Below, in pieces: positions 32,548 to 42,199 of a DNA stretch of 64,000 bases. Source of the DNA: Skeletonema tropicum. Taxonomy: Eukaryota > Bacillariophyta > Thalassiosirophyceae > Thalassiosirales > Thalassiosiraceae. Under the pieces are notes generated by a model. It saw nothing but the letters and a program-made list of their open reading frames with translations. It had not been told where the DNA came from and ran no database searches. The stretch spans positions 558,001-622,000 of the forward strand of contig CM074132.1 of NCBI GenBank assembly GCA_037178625.1, in the 5' to 3' direction. The position numbers and the translations under genes are program-made. Position 1 is the first letter of the stretch, and every line of letters begins with the position of its first letter.

Positions 32548-34462
32548 CACGCTGTAGTCCTCGGTAAATATATTCCCTCGATTGGGTGCGAAAAATAAAT
32601 ATTTTTTTGTAGAAAAGTCCGCGATTTAGTTTTGGCGGGAGAATGTTCGGGAATCTACAACTTCTGAGAGCTCGTGCAGATTGCAGATTTTCAACCCGCC
32701 CAGGGCCCAGGGCAGGCCGAACAGGGTTGAAATAGGCCGAATCACCCTAATATAGCCTAATATGCAGACGAATTGAGCGCATTGAGGACCAATACCTCCC
32801 AGTATCGATGCCGACGCATCGCACAACGGTCCTCCTAGCCCTCTGCCATGTCCTGGCCATGGTGGGCTCACGACAACGGCTATTTCTTCGGTCGAAATAG
32901 AGTCAAAAGAGGACGAAAATGAGCGAAATTTCGAAGCCGCCGATCCAACATCGCTTTTGACTTCCATTGATTTCGTTTCTCGAAGTGTTTGGCTCACAGC
33001 AATTGGAGTGTCTTCCAGATGGTATGGGCGAGCTGAGCAATGGATTTACGTACAGTCGAACGAGGTCGATGTGCATGAGGAGAAAGGAAGACACGGGGTT
33101 CATCGTTTTCGTTGGCAACATCAAATCTTTATTAGAGAATCACACTTGCTGAATGAACTAGAAGTACATTCACAGGAGATGGCGGCAATAATGGTCAACT
33201 TCAGCTCGTGGAGAAAAGACTGGCAGCTACGAAGAGCGAGGAAAAGTTGTACGACAAGAATGGAGTGTGAAAAGAAGAAAGCAATTGCTGCTGAAATAAT
33301 TATCTGGAGAGTCGTCGAAAGAGAAGTTGAATGGTGGTGAAGCAGGGTGGAAGGGATTCCATTGAAATAATGTAGAAATGGATTAGTAAGTATTCATTTC
33401 ATTAACATTATATCTTTTCCACGATCCTCAAAGAGTTGTTCGTCAAGAAACCTTATACTTCTCTGACCTTTTCAAGTTCTCTATATCACGGTGACCGGAA
33501 AGTTGTGCGCTGTATCAAAGACAGATTGATCATGCCTTCAAATAGCATCGGAGATAAATCTCTTCTCTCTCAACCTTGCCCTCGCCTTCACTGAATGTAA
33601 CAGGACGTACCAGATCCTCAGACTTCTTATTTGGAACAATGTTCATACATCCTTTCCTCGATCTCGATCCTCCTCCTATTTCTATATTTTGGGTATCTTG
33701 ATTGTAAGTCAATGCAATCGTTTGTTGTTTGTTCGGCTTCTCTTTCTGTTTCGCTTGATTGAGAGTGTCGGACGGGTGTTCGCTTCGTTTGCTCTGTAGC
33801 ATGTTTTCATTGCATTCACGATTCGGTTTTGTCGCTGTCTCTGCAGTTGGATAGTCTTCTGGCACCGGCATCACTCTCGGCGAAGTTGCCTGTTGCGGCT
33901 CCGACTCATTGCCATTAGTGTTATTAAGGAGACAGGTTGAGTTCGAGTAGTGGTGTGATAGGTAACATCTTTTGCTCTTCCCTTCGACGTTTCATCCGCC
34001 GATGGAGACGAATAAAAGCCGTTAATTTCTTTCTCTCCGCTCATAATAGGGGCTTCGGTGGTGCTGGGTGTTGGCAATCGATAGGGAGAGGGGTTGAGAA
34101 GGTGTTCCGGTGGTTCGACATGGTCCGTCATTGTCGGCCAAAGTGGATCTTTGATGTCAAAAGGGTGATACTACAAAATGCAAATCGCTTGGCCGCGACT
34201 TTTTCAGACACTCGGGCGCGCAATCATTCGAAAATTCGAATTCTTCAATGAACAGCACACAATTTCGAGATTTCGAAGATTGCGCGCCCGAGTTTCTGAA
34301 AACGAGTTTGCGGACAAGCGTTCCGCATTATGTAGGTTGAAAATCTGCACGAGCTCTCAGAGGTTATACGCTCTCAAGCTTCCCTCCAAAAATTATATCC
34401 TGGCGCAAAAAATATAGCGGGGTGAAAAATTCGAGAGCGTATCTACCAAGGACTACAGCGTG
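32548..34462. mobile_element. 1.9-kb element with about 130-150-bp inverted arms
   Basis: The left arm (32548-32696) and right arm (34334-34462) are inverted copies. Both start with CACGCTGTAGTCC and both hold TCTGAGAGCTCGTGCAGATT near their inner end, with divergent sequence between. The right side also contains a hairpin with arms ACTCGGGCGCGCAAT (34212-34226) and its complement (34284-34298). The interior carries one plausible two-exon gene (33530-34131). Target-site duplication is not clear. The element may be an old DNA transposon or a non-autonomous derivative that took up a gene. Confidence 0.6.
33530..34131 (-). CDS. Small hydrophilic hypothetical protein inside the inverted-repeat element
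   Basis: Two adjacent frames overlap by four bases. A 77-bp GT-AG intron at 33966-33890 (GTTACC... to CAACAG) joins them in phase 0, giving exons 34131-33967 and 33889-33530 and about 174 residues. The product is rich in Ser, Thr, Pro, Glu and Lys, with no hydrophobic segment and no motif I recognise (MTDHVEPPEHLLNPSPYRLP at the N-terminus). The donor is weak. Lying between two inverted arms, it may belong to the element or be a captured host gene. Confidence 0.35.
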
Positions 34463-35135
34463 TGCTCATCGCTCAATAAGCTTGGGGTCACCAACTCAAT
34501 GGACACGCCGCTTTTTTCTACGTAGATAGGACGATTCCTATCGTAGGTACTCCCACCAAATTCGGCGAGGAACATGCTTTTTTAATGTCACAACAGACAC
34601 AGCTCACAAAATACTAACTTTACCCTAGCTATTTTGGCAACGCTAATGGAGAGAGCATCATCGACAATAAGAAGTACAGCAAGACTCATTCTAGACCAAA
34701 ATTTCACATAGAATTCGGTTATCCCCTTGGTAGGTGTCGAAATTCAACGTGGGAGTCAGTACGAGACTTCTCAGGTCCCACTAACAATTTAACTAGGGCC
34801 ACATTTAAGGTACCTCTGCAAAGCCAGATAATCAACTATAAAGTTCAACAAAGGATCTTCATATGCATAGATGCAATTAGGCTTCATTAAACTGCCTTCT
34901 CCACCTAACACAGTCGAGCTACTGCGACTTCTCACTTTCGCTTGTTAATTTGATCATTTTGTCAGTGATTTACTAATTTAGACGGATATTTTTTGTTAGT
35001 GCGCCAAAGCACGAGCGCGTGACCAGAAATCCTAATCGGCAAGCTTATTCTTCAAGGCAAACGGCCGGCACTACCATTTCCAGTGGTCGATGTTGCTGCC
35101 TAGCTAGATATTACCGTCTTTCGTCTCTCTCTTGA
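34463..35135. other. Intergenic
   Basis: No gene. An imperfect inverted pair (TCTACGTAGATAGGACGA and TCCTATCGTAGGTAC) lies at 34519-34551. Confidence 0.4.
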
Positions 35136-36089
35136 ACAACATGCGTATATACATCCAACGTCATTGTAGTTGTTGTAACTGTTGTTGCAGTGTGCTCCTT
35201 TCAATTGTGGATTAGCTCTATCCAACTTTCAACAACACACACAATTCAAGCAATTGATCGAGATGCAGCAAATCCAGTAGCACAAGCGGATGGTTGCTAC
35301 CATGTTTTTCTGGATGTTGGAAGCAACATTGGAAATCATGTGAGGTTCCTCTATGAACCTCATTTATACCCTGCTGCAAAAATTGCAAGAAAATTTTTTG
35401 AGGAGGCATTTGGACCTGAGTCCGATAGAGTGAACTCTGATATTTGTATCTTCAGTTTTGAACCCAATCCTGATCATTATTCCCGTCATGAGCATTTGAG
35501 TTTGGCTTACAAGAATTTTGATTGGAGATATACTCCAGTTCATGCTGGTGTGTCCCATAATTGTGGAAATATTACATTTTATCATACGGGAGATGACTTA
35601 GGTTTTACTACAAAGAAGAGTAATTGCAGAAAAGAATGTAGACCAGAGGAAGTACCCATCATTCGCCTTGCTGATTGGATCAAACGTGAAGTTGCTGACA
35701 GGAAAATCCCTCAAATTGGAAACACCCCCATACCTCCCCGTGTAGTGATGAAAATGGATGTTGAGTTTATGGAATATGAGATACTCCCTGATCTAATGCT
35801 GTCAGGGGTATTGTGCAACAACATCCATGCAGTTATGGGTGAATTCCATCATGATGTAAACACGATTGCTTATCTCTGGCCAATGACTTATCAGGGTCAA
35901 GGTGAAGACAGTGTGTGGACTCTTGAGCGAGGAACTGCAAAACAAATCAGCACTGAGTGGCTAAGAATGATGAAGCATAATCCCAATTGCAACACCAAGT
36001 TCTCCATGAAAGATGATGAAAGTTACAGGAATGATGGTCAGCCTTTGCCTCCAATCCACACCTCGGGCAACAACACAAGCCTCCCATGA
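35136..36089 (+). CDS. FkbM-type methyltransferase, probably secretory-pathway
   Basis: The frame is open from a TGA at 35133 and has no in-frame ATG before the conserved domain, so the true start is unresolved. An upstream exon is likely; TTGCAG at 35185-35190 resembles an acceptor. If read through, a hydrophobic anchor (VIVVVVTVVAV) precedes the domain. FLDVGSNIGNHVRF is the SAM-binding motif I, FSFEPNPDHY the post-I acidic segment, and VVMKMDVEFMEYEIL the K-x-D-V-E-x-x-E motif of FkbM proteins. VHAGVSHNCGNITFYH fits the family's core strand. FkbM enzymes are mostly O-methyltransferases of sugars or natural products. Diatoms hold many copies, often with signal anchors, which suggests a glycan substrate in the Golgi. 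Substrate not assigned. Confidence 0.72.
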   Translation, partial: TTCVYTSNVIVVVVTVVAVCSFQLWISSIQLSTTHTIQAIDRDAANPVAQADGCYHVFLDVGSNIGNHVRFLYEPHLYPAAKIARKFFEEAFGPESDRVNSDICIFSFEPNPDHYSRHEHLSLAYKNFDWRYTPVHAGVSHNCGNITFYHTGDDLGFTTKKSNCRKECRPEEVPIIRLADWIKREVADRKIPQIGNTPIPPRVVMKMDVEFMEYEILPDLMLSGVLCNNIHAVMGEFHHDVNTIAYLWPMTYQGQGEDSVWTLERGTAKQISTEWLRMMKHNPNCNTKFSMKDDESYRNDGQPLPPIHTSGNNTSLP

Positions 36090-36597
36090 TCCCAATCACG
36101 TATACCTCAATAGAATGTCTGGCCACATGTACATACACATGTGCTGGTCCACATGTGGTAAAGTAACACCACTTCCACACATACATTCCACAGTCTCAAG
36201 CTCAAGGTGACCAGTTGAGGTCTTGAATTGAAACTGGGATAGGAGTGGATGCTATTGGATGACATTCCACTTTCGTATATGCACATGAACCAGTGTTGTC
36301 CATTGCACTGGTAGCTTAAAATAGTATGTAATCTGATTCTCGCCATGGATGACACTATCACAGCTGCTACATACAGCAGAAGCGCATGAAGCATACTAAG
36401 GAGTAAGAGGGAAGAGGATTTTACCAAATTAGGTCAACACGTTCTACATACTACTGAAAACTACTGATAGAAAAATGTAATACTGAAGTACCTAACTTTA
36501 TGTGTATGCTGGGCTTTATGTATTGCATTTTGAGCATATTCGGCAACTCCCCAAAATATTATTTTGGCCATTGCGGCCCAAGGCTAGAGCATTTCAC
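36090..36597. other. Intergenic
   Basis: 3' flank of the FkbM gene and AT-rich spacer. A near-palindromic run of CACATGTACATACACATGTG type lies at 36124-36145. No gene. Confidence 0.4.
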
Positions 36598-36599
36598 TA

Positions 36600-37895
36600 G
36601 AGCGTCCTTAACTTATTACTTACGCAAATTTGGGTTCGCATGAGTTGTGACGTTTTTGTGACCTTGTGGAGCGCGCAAATTTTGGACCAACCGGCACCAA
36701 AGTTCTGGCACCATTTCTCCCACCATTTTTTGAAAATTTTTGAACTGCAGCGGCGTTCTCTCCGGCCGTCCGAGCCCACTCGACATGGCGCTCATGCCCT
36801 CCTGGTGTGGTCGGTCCAGTAATACTATCGTTACTATTACCACTCCATCATGGCACGTGCTCCCGCACGTCGCTTGCGCACCGGCAACCGCCGCCGTGGT
36901 GCAAAGAAGAACAAAACTCGGCATCTTCGACACATGCATCTGAGCCATGCACAAGTTGGTTTTATGGAAGAACTCCATCAGAGGACCCTCTACGAAGGAA
37001 GTGTTGCTTATGTAAGCATTGTCACTGTGCCACAGCTGATCCTTCTTTATGCTCATGCCAATGGTGCTGCAGCTACCATATCTGCTTTAAGCTGTCTTGC
37101 CAATGTTACCACTGGGGATGGATGATCAGAGAACTCTTCACCACTGAATTCATCAACGATTCCCTTAATTATTACTCTCAATTTCACAGTTGCGGGGTTT
37201 TTGCATTTCCACTTACTATAATGACGGAAAAGTCCATTGCCATCACGCTCACCGCCAGTAGGTTGGCCCTCAAAGAAGGTTGTCATCAAAGCCTTCCACT
37301 TTTCGCCGGTTCCCTGACCGCGCTTGGGAATTTTAAGTACTTCTGTATGGCTAGTTTCGATGAGCATACATACAGCCATTTCATGTAAGTCTGTGTGGCC
37401 AGGTTGTAGACATTTTAAGAATGACTGCAACCCAGGAGGGAACGGGGCAGCGGGAGCCGCAGTGACAGTGGCGGCGGTGGATGGATTTGTTTCGGATTCG
37501 GACGACATGGTGCATGTGAAATAAGTTGTAGCAACATCACACAACTCCATGGCTGCAGCCACGCCACTGCCACTGCCACCTGCTCACGTACGTGCTGACG
37601 TTCGTGAGCAGATATTCATTGCTGCTGTCAATACTGCTGCCGAAACTTGCCTAACGACCGCACTTACTTGCTCACCATGGCTGTTGCCAAAGTATTTACT
37701 TGATGTCAAAAAAGAGATATATTAGTTCCTACGTGAAAGAGTGGTCTTATTTACTTACGGAAAAGTTCGATTTTGCGTAAGTAAATCAGCAATTTCTCTT
37801 GTCTTACTTACGCAAAACGTCATCAAAAAATTCCACAACTCACAAGTGACGTCATTTCGTTCAGTTTTTTGCGTAAGTAATAAGTTAAGGACGCT
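36600..37895. mobile_element. 1.3-kb TIR element flanked by TA
   Basis: Perfect terminal inverted repeats of 29 bases start GAGCGTCCTTAACTTATTAC on the left (36600-36628), and the complement ends at 37895. The dinucleotide TA flanks both sides (36598-36599 and 37896-37897), the target duplication typical of Tc1/mariner-type elements. ACTTACGCAAA is repeated inside the right end at about 37768-37820 in both orientations. The interior encodes no recognisable DDE transposase. The best open frame is on the minus strand at 37053-37508. The perfect ends argue for recent activity. Confidence 0.85.
37053..37508 (-). CDS. Candidate element-encoded protein of unknown function
   Basis: A 151-residue frame inside the TIR element, starting at an ATG giving MSSESETNP; the frame continues upstream to 37562. 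It has a Thr/Ala/Pro-rich N-terminus and then a more structured part (LQSFLKCLQPGHTDLHEMAV, KWKALMTTFFEG, YSKWKCKNPATVKLRV). No transposase motif. A further minus frame (36616-37056) begins at its stop codon and could be a second exon or chance. The opposite strand also has open frames across part of the region, so coding status is uncertain. Confidence 0.35.
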   Translation of the reverse strand: MSSESETNPSTAATVTAAPAAPFPPGLQSFLKCLQPGHTDLHEMAVCMLIETSHTEVLKIPKRGQGTGEKWKALMTTFFEGQPTGGERDGNGLFRHYSKWKCKNPATVKLRVIIKGIVDEFSGEEFSDHPSPVVTLARQLKADMVAAAPLA

Positions 37896-38146
37896 CTACT
37901 AACAAAAAAAATTAAAAAGGCTCCGGTTCCAAAAAAACGAAGATTTTGGCGCGGCGCACGGCATAGTGCTTGTATTGTGTGATTATGAGAAGTTTTGGTA
38001 ACAGACCTCGATGGACGGGGCGGGAGTGGTCGTTTAGTTAGGGGGCTTACTAGCTTTAATTAAAAATGAAGGTCTCGGGTTCAAGGTCTCGGGAATCCCA
38101 ATTGAAGCGCGCCCATCAGCTGACTTGATGTGCTGAGAAAAAGAAT

Positions 38147-38279
38147 CACGACGGTTCACGTCGACCGTTTCGCATCTGTGGGATTTTTTGAAAAAGTTTT
38201 ACATGTCGTAGTAATACAACTAATAAAAATGATGAGAGACGTTACGGTCAAATCACACGAGAGGCGTGAACCGTCGTGG
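38147..38279. mobile_element. MITE-like element, copy B (partner at 2851-3046)
   Basis: Perfect 14-bp terminal inverted repeat: CACGACGGTTCACG at 38147-38160 and its complement ending at 38279. The interior keeps TTTTTTGAAAAAG and GATGAGAGACGTTACGGTCA in the same order as copy A. It is 133 bp, shorter than copy A. No coding capacity. Confidence 0.7.
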
Positions 38280-38502
38280 TAAGTGCTCTGCGTCAACTCA
38301 TCGTGCGTGCGATCGCGAAAGATCAAGGCAACGCAGCGCAGCTATCGTACGAGTTTGAATTTTGAACGGTGCATTTGTAGATAAGTACTTCTAGCAGTAC
38401 ATGGGGAGGCAGTGATGGAGTGCTGCCTCTAGAGAGAGTGTATCGTCAAGGGTGATCGTTACCACATTCATCAAGCCATGATGGTCGGAAACTAACACGC
38501 TT

Positions 38503-40941
38503 ATGGCAACGATGATGCAGGATCATCATGATGTTTTTGTCGATGATGGCATTGACCCATCATCTGCTTCAACTTCAACTCATCAGGTAACACATCATCA
38601 TTCTAACGACGATGATAAAGAAGTTGGTGGAGGCTCGACCGGCAGCAATAATGTCGACGTTGTCACAATAATTTCATCTCCATCGGTTGTTGAGGCTACA
38701 GCTGTGGAAGAGAATATTATTCCATCATCAAGGACAAGCAAAGAGGAAAGTGCACAAGTAGTGGACATGATATCATCCTATAATGAGGGTGACATGGCCA
38801 CGCAAGATGATGATGGTACCACCACCACCAACATCAAGTCAATAATTTCATGGAAACAACTCAATGAAACATTGCGAAGCGAATTACTAAATGAAGGCAA
38901 AAGCCCGACGTGGCGTGAGGAATGGCTTGGTGTGCATGTACCTCCATCTGAAGTTATAAGGGGCGGCGCACCAACGATGATGGAAGTTGTTGAGATTGAA
39001 GAAGAAGAAGAAGAAGTGGTGCAGGAAAGAAGTGAGAGCTTATTGTCGGATCAAGAGGTGGTGGAGGAGGAAGATGATGGTGATATTGTGGAATTAGTTG
39101 ATTATACTGAGGAACATGATGCAGAGGTGGTAATTCCAGTGGAAGTACCACCTCCTCCGCCACCACCACAACCGAAGGAAACTCTTCCAATCGTCAAAAC
39201 TCCACCAGTAGAAGAAATTGCTCAACAACTACCACCACCATCGTCAACACCCCCCACCTTCTTTTCATCACTATTCTCCCTACTATCCTCCCCAGGACCA
39301 TCCATCCCACTCTACCCCCTGCTCCTCACCCTAACCACCCTCTACATCCTCAAACAAGCCCTCCACACACTCTTTGGATTTAAAAGTCGGACACGTGTCA
39401 CTCGATCCATGAATCGTGTGTTATATAACAAGAAACAATTTGTCATCCCGAAGGAGCAATTGTTGCAGCATATTGAGTGGATGAGGTTGAGAAGTGATTT
39501 GAGGAGGATGAGGGAGAGGAATAGTCGGAAGATGACGATGAGGGGGGTGACCAATGGTGGCAGTTCGGAAGATAATGATGAGGGAGATCGTGATGGTGGT
39601 GGAGGGAGTGGTAGTAGTGGAATGAATGGTAGTTACGGAGATAACAGTGGTGGCAACAGTGGTGGCGGAGGAGGAGGAGGAGGAGGAGGAACGTACCGCG
39701 GCAATGGAGGTAGTAACGATAGAAAAGACAACAACGAGAATGGAACTGATGATGGCAATGGAAAAAGTCATCACCAAACCTACATGTTGGGTCTCTTGAA
39801 GGCAGAGGATATATGTCCAACGAGGAAGATTCTAATGTTGGCGGAATTGTTTTCTGAAGTGATGGACAATAAAGACAAAGAGATTGCCGGGCTCAAGTCT
39901 AATATTAAGGGGTATGAGCGAGCTGTTAAAGAATCAAATGAGAAGGCATCTACCTTTGAAAAGCAATTGGCTGAAGTGACGAGTAAGAAAGAGAAAGAGA
40001 TTGCAATGCTCAAGTCCAAGATTGAGGAATATGTTCGAGCTAATAAAGAATCAAGTGAGAAGGCATCTACCTTCGAAAAGCAGTGTAAAGAGATGCAAGA
40101 ACAAGTTGCTTTGCAGAAAGAAGAGATTGCTATGTTGGACCTTGTGTACGAGAAGATGGAGGCTGGGGAGCTTTCAGGGCTTGAAATTGATGGAGAAAAC
40201 TGTTTGAGATCTTGCTTGGGTAGCTTGACAAACGTGAATGAAGAGGATGAAGATAGTATGCCTTCAGCTTCGACTGATTCTGAGTGGGATAGATTGGAAG
40301 AAGAAAACAAGTTACTTCAAGCTGAAAATGATCTCCTTCAAGAGTCATTAGATTGTCTACGGAAGGAGTTGGACGAGGTTAGGAGTGATGCAGCAATTAT
40401 TATGTCTCATGAGCTAAAGCCTGCAAAGTCCCCAAGAGATTTGTCTCCGTCCAATGACTTAACGATGGTAATGGCAGATGAAAGTTTCGAGTGTATGGAT
40501 AGTAATACTAACTCCACTCCACTTTTCGAAGGCGTGGAAAGTCCCATCCGTGCGGAGAACGTGACAGGTCCTCCTCGTCCTTCATCCCCAAGCAACGCAG
40601 AAGTGATCAATACAATTCAGACGCTTCTCAAAAAATGTGCCCAAGATACACAAAGAGCATCCAAAGAAAATGGGAGTACAAATCAGAATCTTAATCAGGA
40701 CTTACTGCAACTTTTGGCCAACGTGAGGAAGCTAGATGGAGATCATTCCAAAGAAAATATGAAAGCAAACTCTCCTCGAAGGAGAGACAGGACCAAAGAT
40801 ATTGACACAAGTGGGAGAGGACGCAGCCGTCACCGAGCTGGTATTCGATCGAAGATCTTGTTTAAATCACCTCTGGCACTCATTAGAGAAAAGTCTTTCT
40901 CTGGAAGGAAAAGTCCTTCTTCTCCGGAAGAGATGGTATAA
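38503..40941 (+). CDS. Membrane-anchored coiled-coil protein, unknown function
   Basis: An 812-residue single-exon protein. The first 240 residues are acidic and low in complexity, with a polyproline run (VEVPPPPPPPQP). One hydrophobic anchor follows at about 265-285 (LYPLLLTLTTLYILKQAL), then a basic stretch, a glycine-rich tract (about 350-400), and a coiled coil. The coiled coil includes two copies of a unit of about 40 residues, marked by KEIAGLKSNIKGYERA and KEIAMLKSKIEEYVRA, each followed by EKASTFEKQ. The C-terminus is basic and serine-rich. The layout resembles organelle-tethering or cytoskeletal scaffold proteins, but no family is recognised. The start is the first ATG of the frame, 42 bases after a stop-rich region. 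Confidence 0.65.
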   Translation: MATMMQDHHDVFVDDGIDPSSASTSTHQVTHHHSNDDDKEVGGGSTGSNNVDVVTIISSPSVVEATAVEENIIPSSRTSKEESAQVVDMISSYNEGDMATQDDDGTTTTNIKSIISWKQLNETLRSELLNEGKSPTWREEWLGVHVPPSEVIRGGAPTMMEVVEIEEEEEEVVQERSESLLSDQEVVEEEDDGDIVELVDYTEEHDAEVVIPVEVPPPPPPPQPKETLPIVKTPPVEEIAQQLPPPSSTPPTFFSSLFSLLSSPGPSIPLYPLLLTLTTLYILKQALHTLFGFKSRTRVTRSMNRVLYNKKQFVIPKEQLLQHIEWMRLRSDLRRMRERNSRKMTMRGVTNGGSSEDNDEGDRDGGGGSGSSGMNGSYGDNSGGNSGGGGGGGGGGTYRGNGGSNDRKDNNENGTDDGNGKSHHQTYMLGLLKAEDICPTRKILMLAELFSEVMDNKDKEIAGLKSNIKGYERAVKESNEKASTFEKQLAEVTSKKEKEIAMLKSKIEEYVRANKESSEKASTFEKQCKEMQEQVALQKEEIAMLDLVYEKMEAGELSGLEIDGENCLRSCLGSLTNVNEEDEDSMPSASTDSEWDRLEEENKLLQAENDLLQESLDCLRKELDEVRSDAAIIMSHELKPAKSPRDLSPSNDLTMVMADESFECMDSNTNSTPLFEGVESPIRAENVTGPPRPSSPSNAEVINTIQTLLKKCAQDTQRASKENGSTNQNLNQDLLQLLANVRKLDGDHSKENMKANSPRRRDRTKDIDTSGRGRSRHRAGIRSKILFKSPLALIREKSFSGRKSPSSPEEMV

Positions 40942-41298
40942 TAGAGAGTTGGACCAGCTAGCTTATACATATGCATTTAAATTATGTGTTTACATCTACT
41001 CCTACTCTAGCTAGCTGTCAACCTCTGAATACAACCATTGAGTAAGAAGCATTGAGTGTGGCATCAGCTCAGCCTCCTCTTAGATCTCGGCACGTAAAGC
41101 CCAGCAAATTTCGCCAATAAAAAGATATCCCTAACAAAAATGCCTATCACTCCACGGACAGAGCGATGGATCGGGATCTTATTGTAGTTGATTTCACCAC
41201 AGGATTTTTGTAAGCTTTTCTTTACGCACTTCGAAGCCAAGTCCAAGCTATTGCTTGTACAATAGACCAAAAAGCAACATCATCTTCATCTGCGTATC
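40942..41298. other. Intergenic
   Basis: Spacer between two plus-strand genes. It holds a 68-codon minus-strand frame (41064-41270) with no recognisable feature, which I do not call. Confidence 0.4.
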
Positions 41299-41966
41299 AT
41301 GCCTCCTAAAGCATCAACAACAGCCTCCACAGGGTTCTCCAAGGCCGCCGCGAAAACCCCTTACGACGAGTACTTTGAAGCCTTTGACAAAGTCCAGAAA
41401 AGAAATCCAAAAATTCTTGGCCCGATGGTGATCCGTGGCATCACCAAAACCAGAGGCGAAGATTCAGAGTCAGAGGAGGACGACGACGATAGCGAAGAGG
41501 AAGAAGATACCTCGAAGTATACAGCTGAGGAAATGAAAACGCTTCGGTATGTTTTCATAACGAAGGAGAGGGAGTTTCATTTGGATATGATGAAAGATTA
41601 TGTCTTGGGAGAGCAGGCCAATGACATGGTGATGATGTTCAATACATCTTTCAGCTATGAATTAAGGATGGTTTCTTTGAATACAGAGATATGTCTTGGA
41701 AGGAGTTGAAAACCCCTGCTGAAAAATTTGACTCATTGTTTGCCTACACCTATCTGTTGAAAATGTATGATACATGGATGCACGATAATGAGGGAGATAT
41801 GGAGGAGATGGTAGAAGGTTTGGCTGCTTTGTGGAAAGGTCTCCTCAAGAAAAGTGACGAGCAATTGGGCATCGACCCAGAATATACTCGTCCTGGTGTT
41901 CTAGCGCTCCTCGAAGACTTCCAATCAGACCTTGAAAACTTTGATCTCGAGTTTGATTACAAATGA
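41299..41966 (+). CDS. Small acidic hypothetical protein, probably two exons
   Basis: The frame from 41299 and the frame ending at 41966 belong together. The second is open from 41661 and reads DGFFEYRDMSWKELKT just after an AG at 41665-41666. Phase-0 donors upstream are at 41602 (65-bp intron) or 41629 (38 bp); the first is more plausible. The product is about 200 residues. It has an Ala/Thr/Lys-rich N-terminus, then YDEYFEAFDKVQKRNPKILG, an acidic run (about 54-72), and a helical C-terminal half (FDSLFAYTYLLKMYDTWM, LAALWKGLLKK). No targeting peptide or known motif. A nuclear or cytosolic adaptor is possible but unsupported. Confidence 0.55.
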
Positions 41967-42199
41967 GTAAATATCACAAACACTGAATAAACAAAGCAAA
42001 AGAGGAAGGCGGATCAAAGTATCATAACAACAGAACTCCCAATGCAGTGAGCCAGTATTCATAAGAGATAAGATACCTCATATTTGTTGTGTTCAACCAA
42101 AAATTATTTAGCACATTAGTTGCATTTCCTACAATTGTTGCTCGTGTCCGTAGGACATCTGGATATTGTATAAGTATTATTCTTTGCACATGATCATAT

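Noticed and set aside
35141..35215. ATG at 35141 as the start of the FkbM gene
   Set aside because: It is in another frame and stops after 24 codons. The methyltransferase frame has no ATG here, so an upstream exon is more likely.
36807..37388. A 193-codon cysteine-rich plus-strand frame in the TA-flanked element
   Set aside because: It overlaps the minus-strand frame that looks more like a folded protein. The cysteines arise from GCA/TGC-rich DNA and show no regular zinc-ligand spacing. I cannot exclude it.
38070..38100. GGTTCAAGGTCTCGGGAATCC resembling a tRNA T-arm
   Set aside because: No matching acceptor stem, anticodon arm or D-arm can be folded from the preceding 70 bases. I found no convincing tRNA or rRNA gene anywhere in the window.
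39443..39820. Minus-strand frames rich in His, Ser and Thr opposite the coiled-coil gene
   Set aside because: They mirror the GGN-type codons of the glycine tract and have no independent signal.
41064..41270. A 68-codon minus-strand frame with a basic, partly hydrophobic C-terminus
   Set aside because: No motif, no homologue I recognise, and it lies in the promoter of the plus-strand gene at 41299. Possible but unsupported.
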